Assembly: GCA_947579605.1 (NCBI GenBank)
Contig: OX388321.1
Coordinates: forward strand, 22,869,614 to 22,933,613
Origin: Athripsodes cinereus
Lineage: Eukaryota > Arthropoda > Insecta > Trichoptera > Leptoceridae
Direction: 5' to 3'
Length of the DNA: 64,000 nucleotides
This document shows, in pieces, positions 63,306 to 64,000 of the stretch; the first letter of the stretch is position 1, and each line of letters starts with the position of its first letter. A program made the position numbers and the translations under genes. Below the pieces are notes generated by a model. It saw only the letters and a list, made by a program, of their open reading frames with translations, did not search any database and had not been told where the DNA came from.

Positions 63306-64000
63306 TACTATCAGCACTAGCAGCATCAGCAAAAAACCTAGGCTTAGTAGTCAATGAAGCCAAAACAAAATATATGCCCGTAAATGGACGCCAAAACCCA
63401 ACAAGTCTACAAATAGACAACTTTACCTTCCAAACCGTTTCTAAATTTGTGTATCTCGGTACCATGGTGACAAACAACAACGATGTTTCCTCTGAAATAA
63501 ATCGAAGATTAATAGCTGCAAACCGATGCTATTTTGGACTGCAGAGGCACATGAAATCAAGACATCTCTCTAGAAAAACCAAAACTCTACTTTATAAAAC
63601 ACTCATCCGACCTGTGCTTACCTATGGCTCAGAATGTTGGACAGTAAGTAGAGTGGACATGAAGGCGCTGGAGACATTTGAAAGGAAGGTTCTTCGCGAA
63701 ATATATGGCCCCATTTGCAATAACGGAGAATGGCGTATCAGGTACAATCAGGAGCTGTACGATCTGTATGGAGACCCTACCATAACACGGGAGATTTTAA
63801 TTGGGAGACTCAGGTAGGCTGGACACGTGCAGCGAATGACCGAGGAAGACATTCCAAGAAGGCTTATAAATGGCACACCGGGGGGTCGAAGAAAGCCAGG
63901 AAGGCCGAAGCTTCGATGGCTGGATGGTGTCAATAAGGATGCACAGCTCATTGGCATCCAGAACTGGCGAACGGCAGCACAGGACCGCCAGTCATGGAGG
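63305..64000 (+). pseudogene. LINE reverse transcriptase C-terminal region, runs off the window
   Basis: The frame opens ALAASAKNLGLVVNEAKTKY, then FVYLGTMVTNNNDVSSEINR, LIAANRCYFGLQRHMKSRHL, LYKTLIRPVLTYGSECWT, and FERKVLREIYGPI. A TAG replaces the Trp codon of the conserved GRLRWAGHV block at 63816-63818. The same frame resumes with AGHVQRMTEEDIPRRLINGT and GRPKLRWLDGVNKDAQLIG to the window end. This is a widespread insect endonuclease/reverse-transcriptase LINE. It begins directly after the (AT)n tail, so it is 5'-truncated and inactive. Confidence 0.8.

Overview
The window looks like non-coding nuclear DNA of an arthropod, most likely a lepidopteran insect. This rests on the strong A+T richness, very frequent TACCTA motifs, and a dense mix of tRNA-derived SINEs, foldback MITEs, hAT-like ends and 5'-truncated LINE pieces of Jockey-like, RTE-like, CR1/L2-like and endonuclease-tailed types. 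No bacterial gene organisation is present and I found no convincing host protein-coding gene. The order-level assignment is inference from sequence style, not from a marker gene.

Layout. 1-6.8 kb: LINE 3' ends (one cut by the window start), an hAT-like end, a tRNA-SINE, a tandemly duplicated SINE-like block, then a Jockey-like and a CR1/L2-like LINE fragment meeting tail-away. 7-14 kb: foldback MITEs, one splitting a LINE fragment, and a striking CAG/GTAAGT site at 8343. 15-23 kb: an ACTAGCTGACCC-type repeat with a nested insertion, a perfect 156-bp inverted repeat, a second CR1/L2-like copy, two more tRNA-like SINEs and an element with arrays of TTCGAA. 25-27 kb: a 368-bp foldback MITE and a 398-bp hAT-type MITE with an 8-bp target duplication. 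33-38 kb: a foldback with GGAAACT core, a 42-bp minisatellite, an endonuclease-tailed LINE, and a satellite made from a piece of RTE coding sequence. 39-46 kb: a twin-primed LINE insertion, an RTE fragment with a MITE nested inside it, and a young RTE insertion with a 355-codon open frame. 47,967-57,974: one LTR retrotransposon of 10,008 bp with unusually long 3,294-bp LTRs, a 4-bp target duplication (CACT) and no gag or pol. 58-64 kb: sparse repeats, a second CAG/GTAAGT site at 60278, and a reverse-transcriptase fragment running off the end.

How it fits together. Target-site duplications allow several insertions to be ordered in time (MITE into RTE into older repeat; LINE tails into satellite). 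The two CAG/GTAAGT sites, both on the plus strand and 51.9 kb apart, have the form of recursive splice sites (ratchet points), suggesting that the whole window lies inside one giant intron of a plus-strand gene. That, the non-coding long-LTR element sharing a sequence module with a SINE-like family, and the retrotransposon-derived satellite are the observations most worth pursuing.
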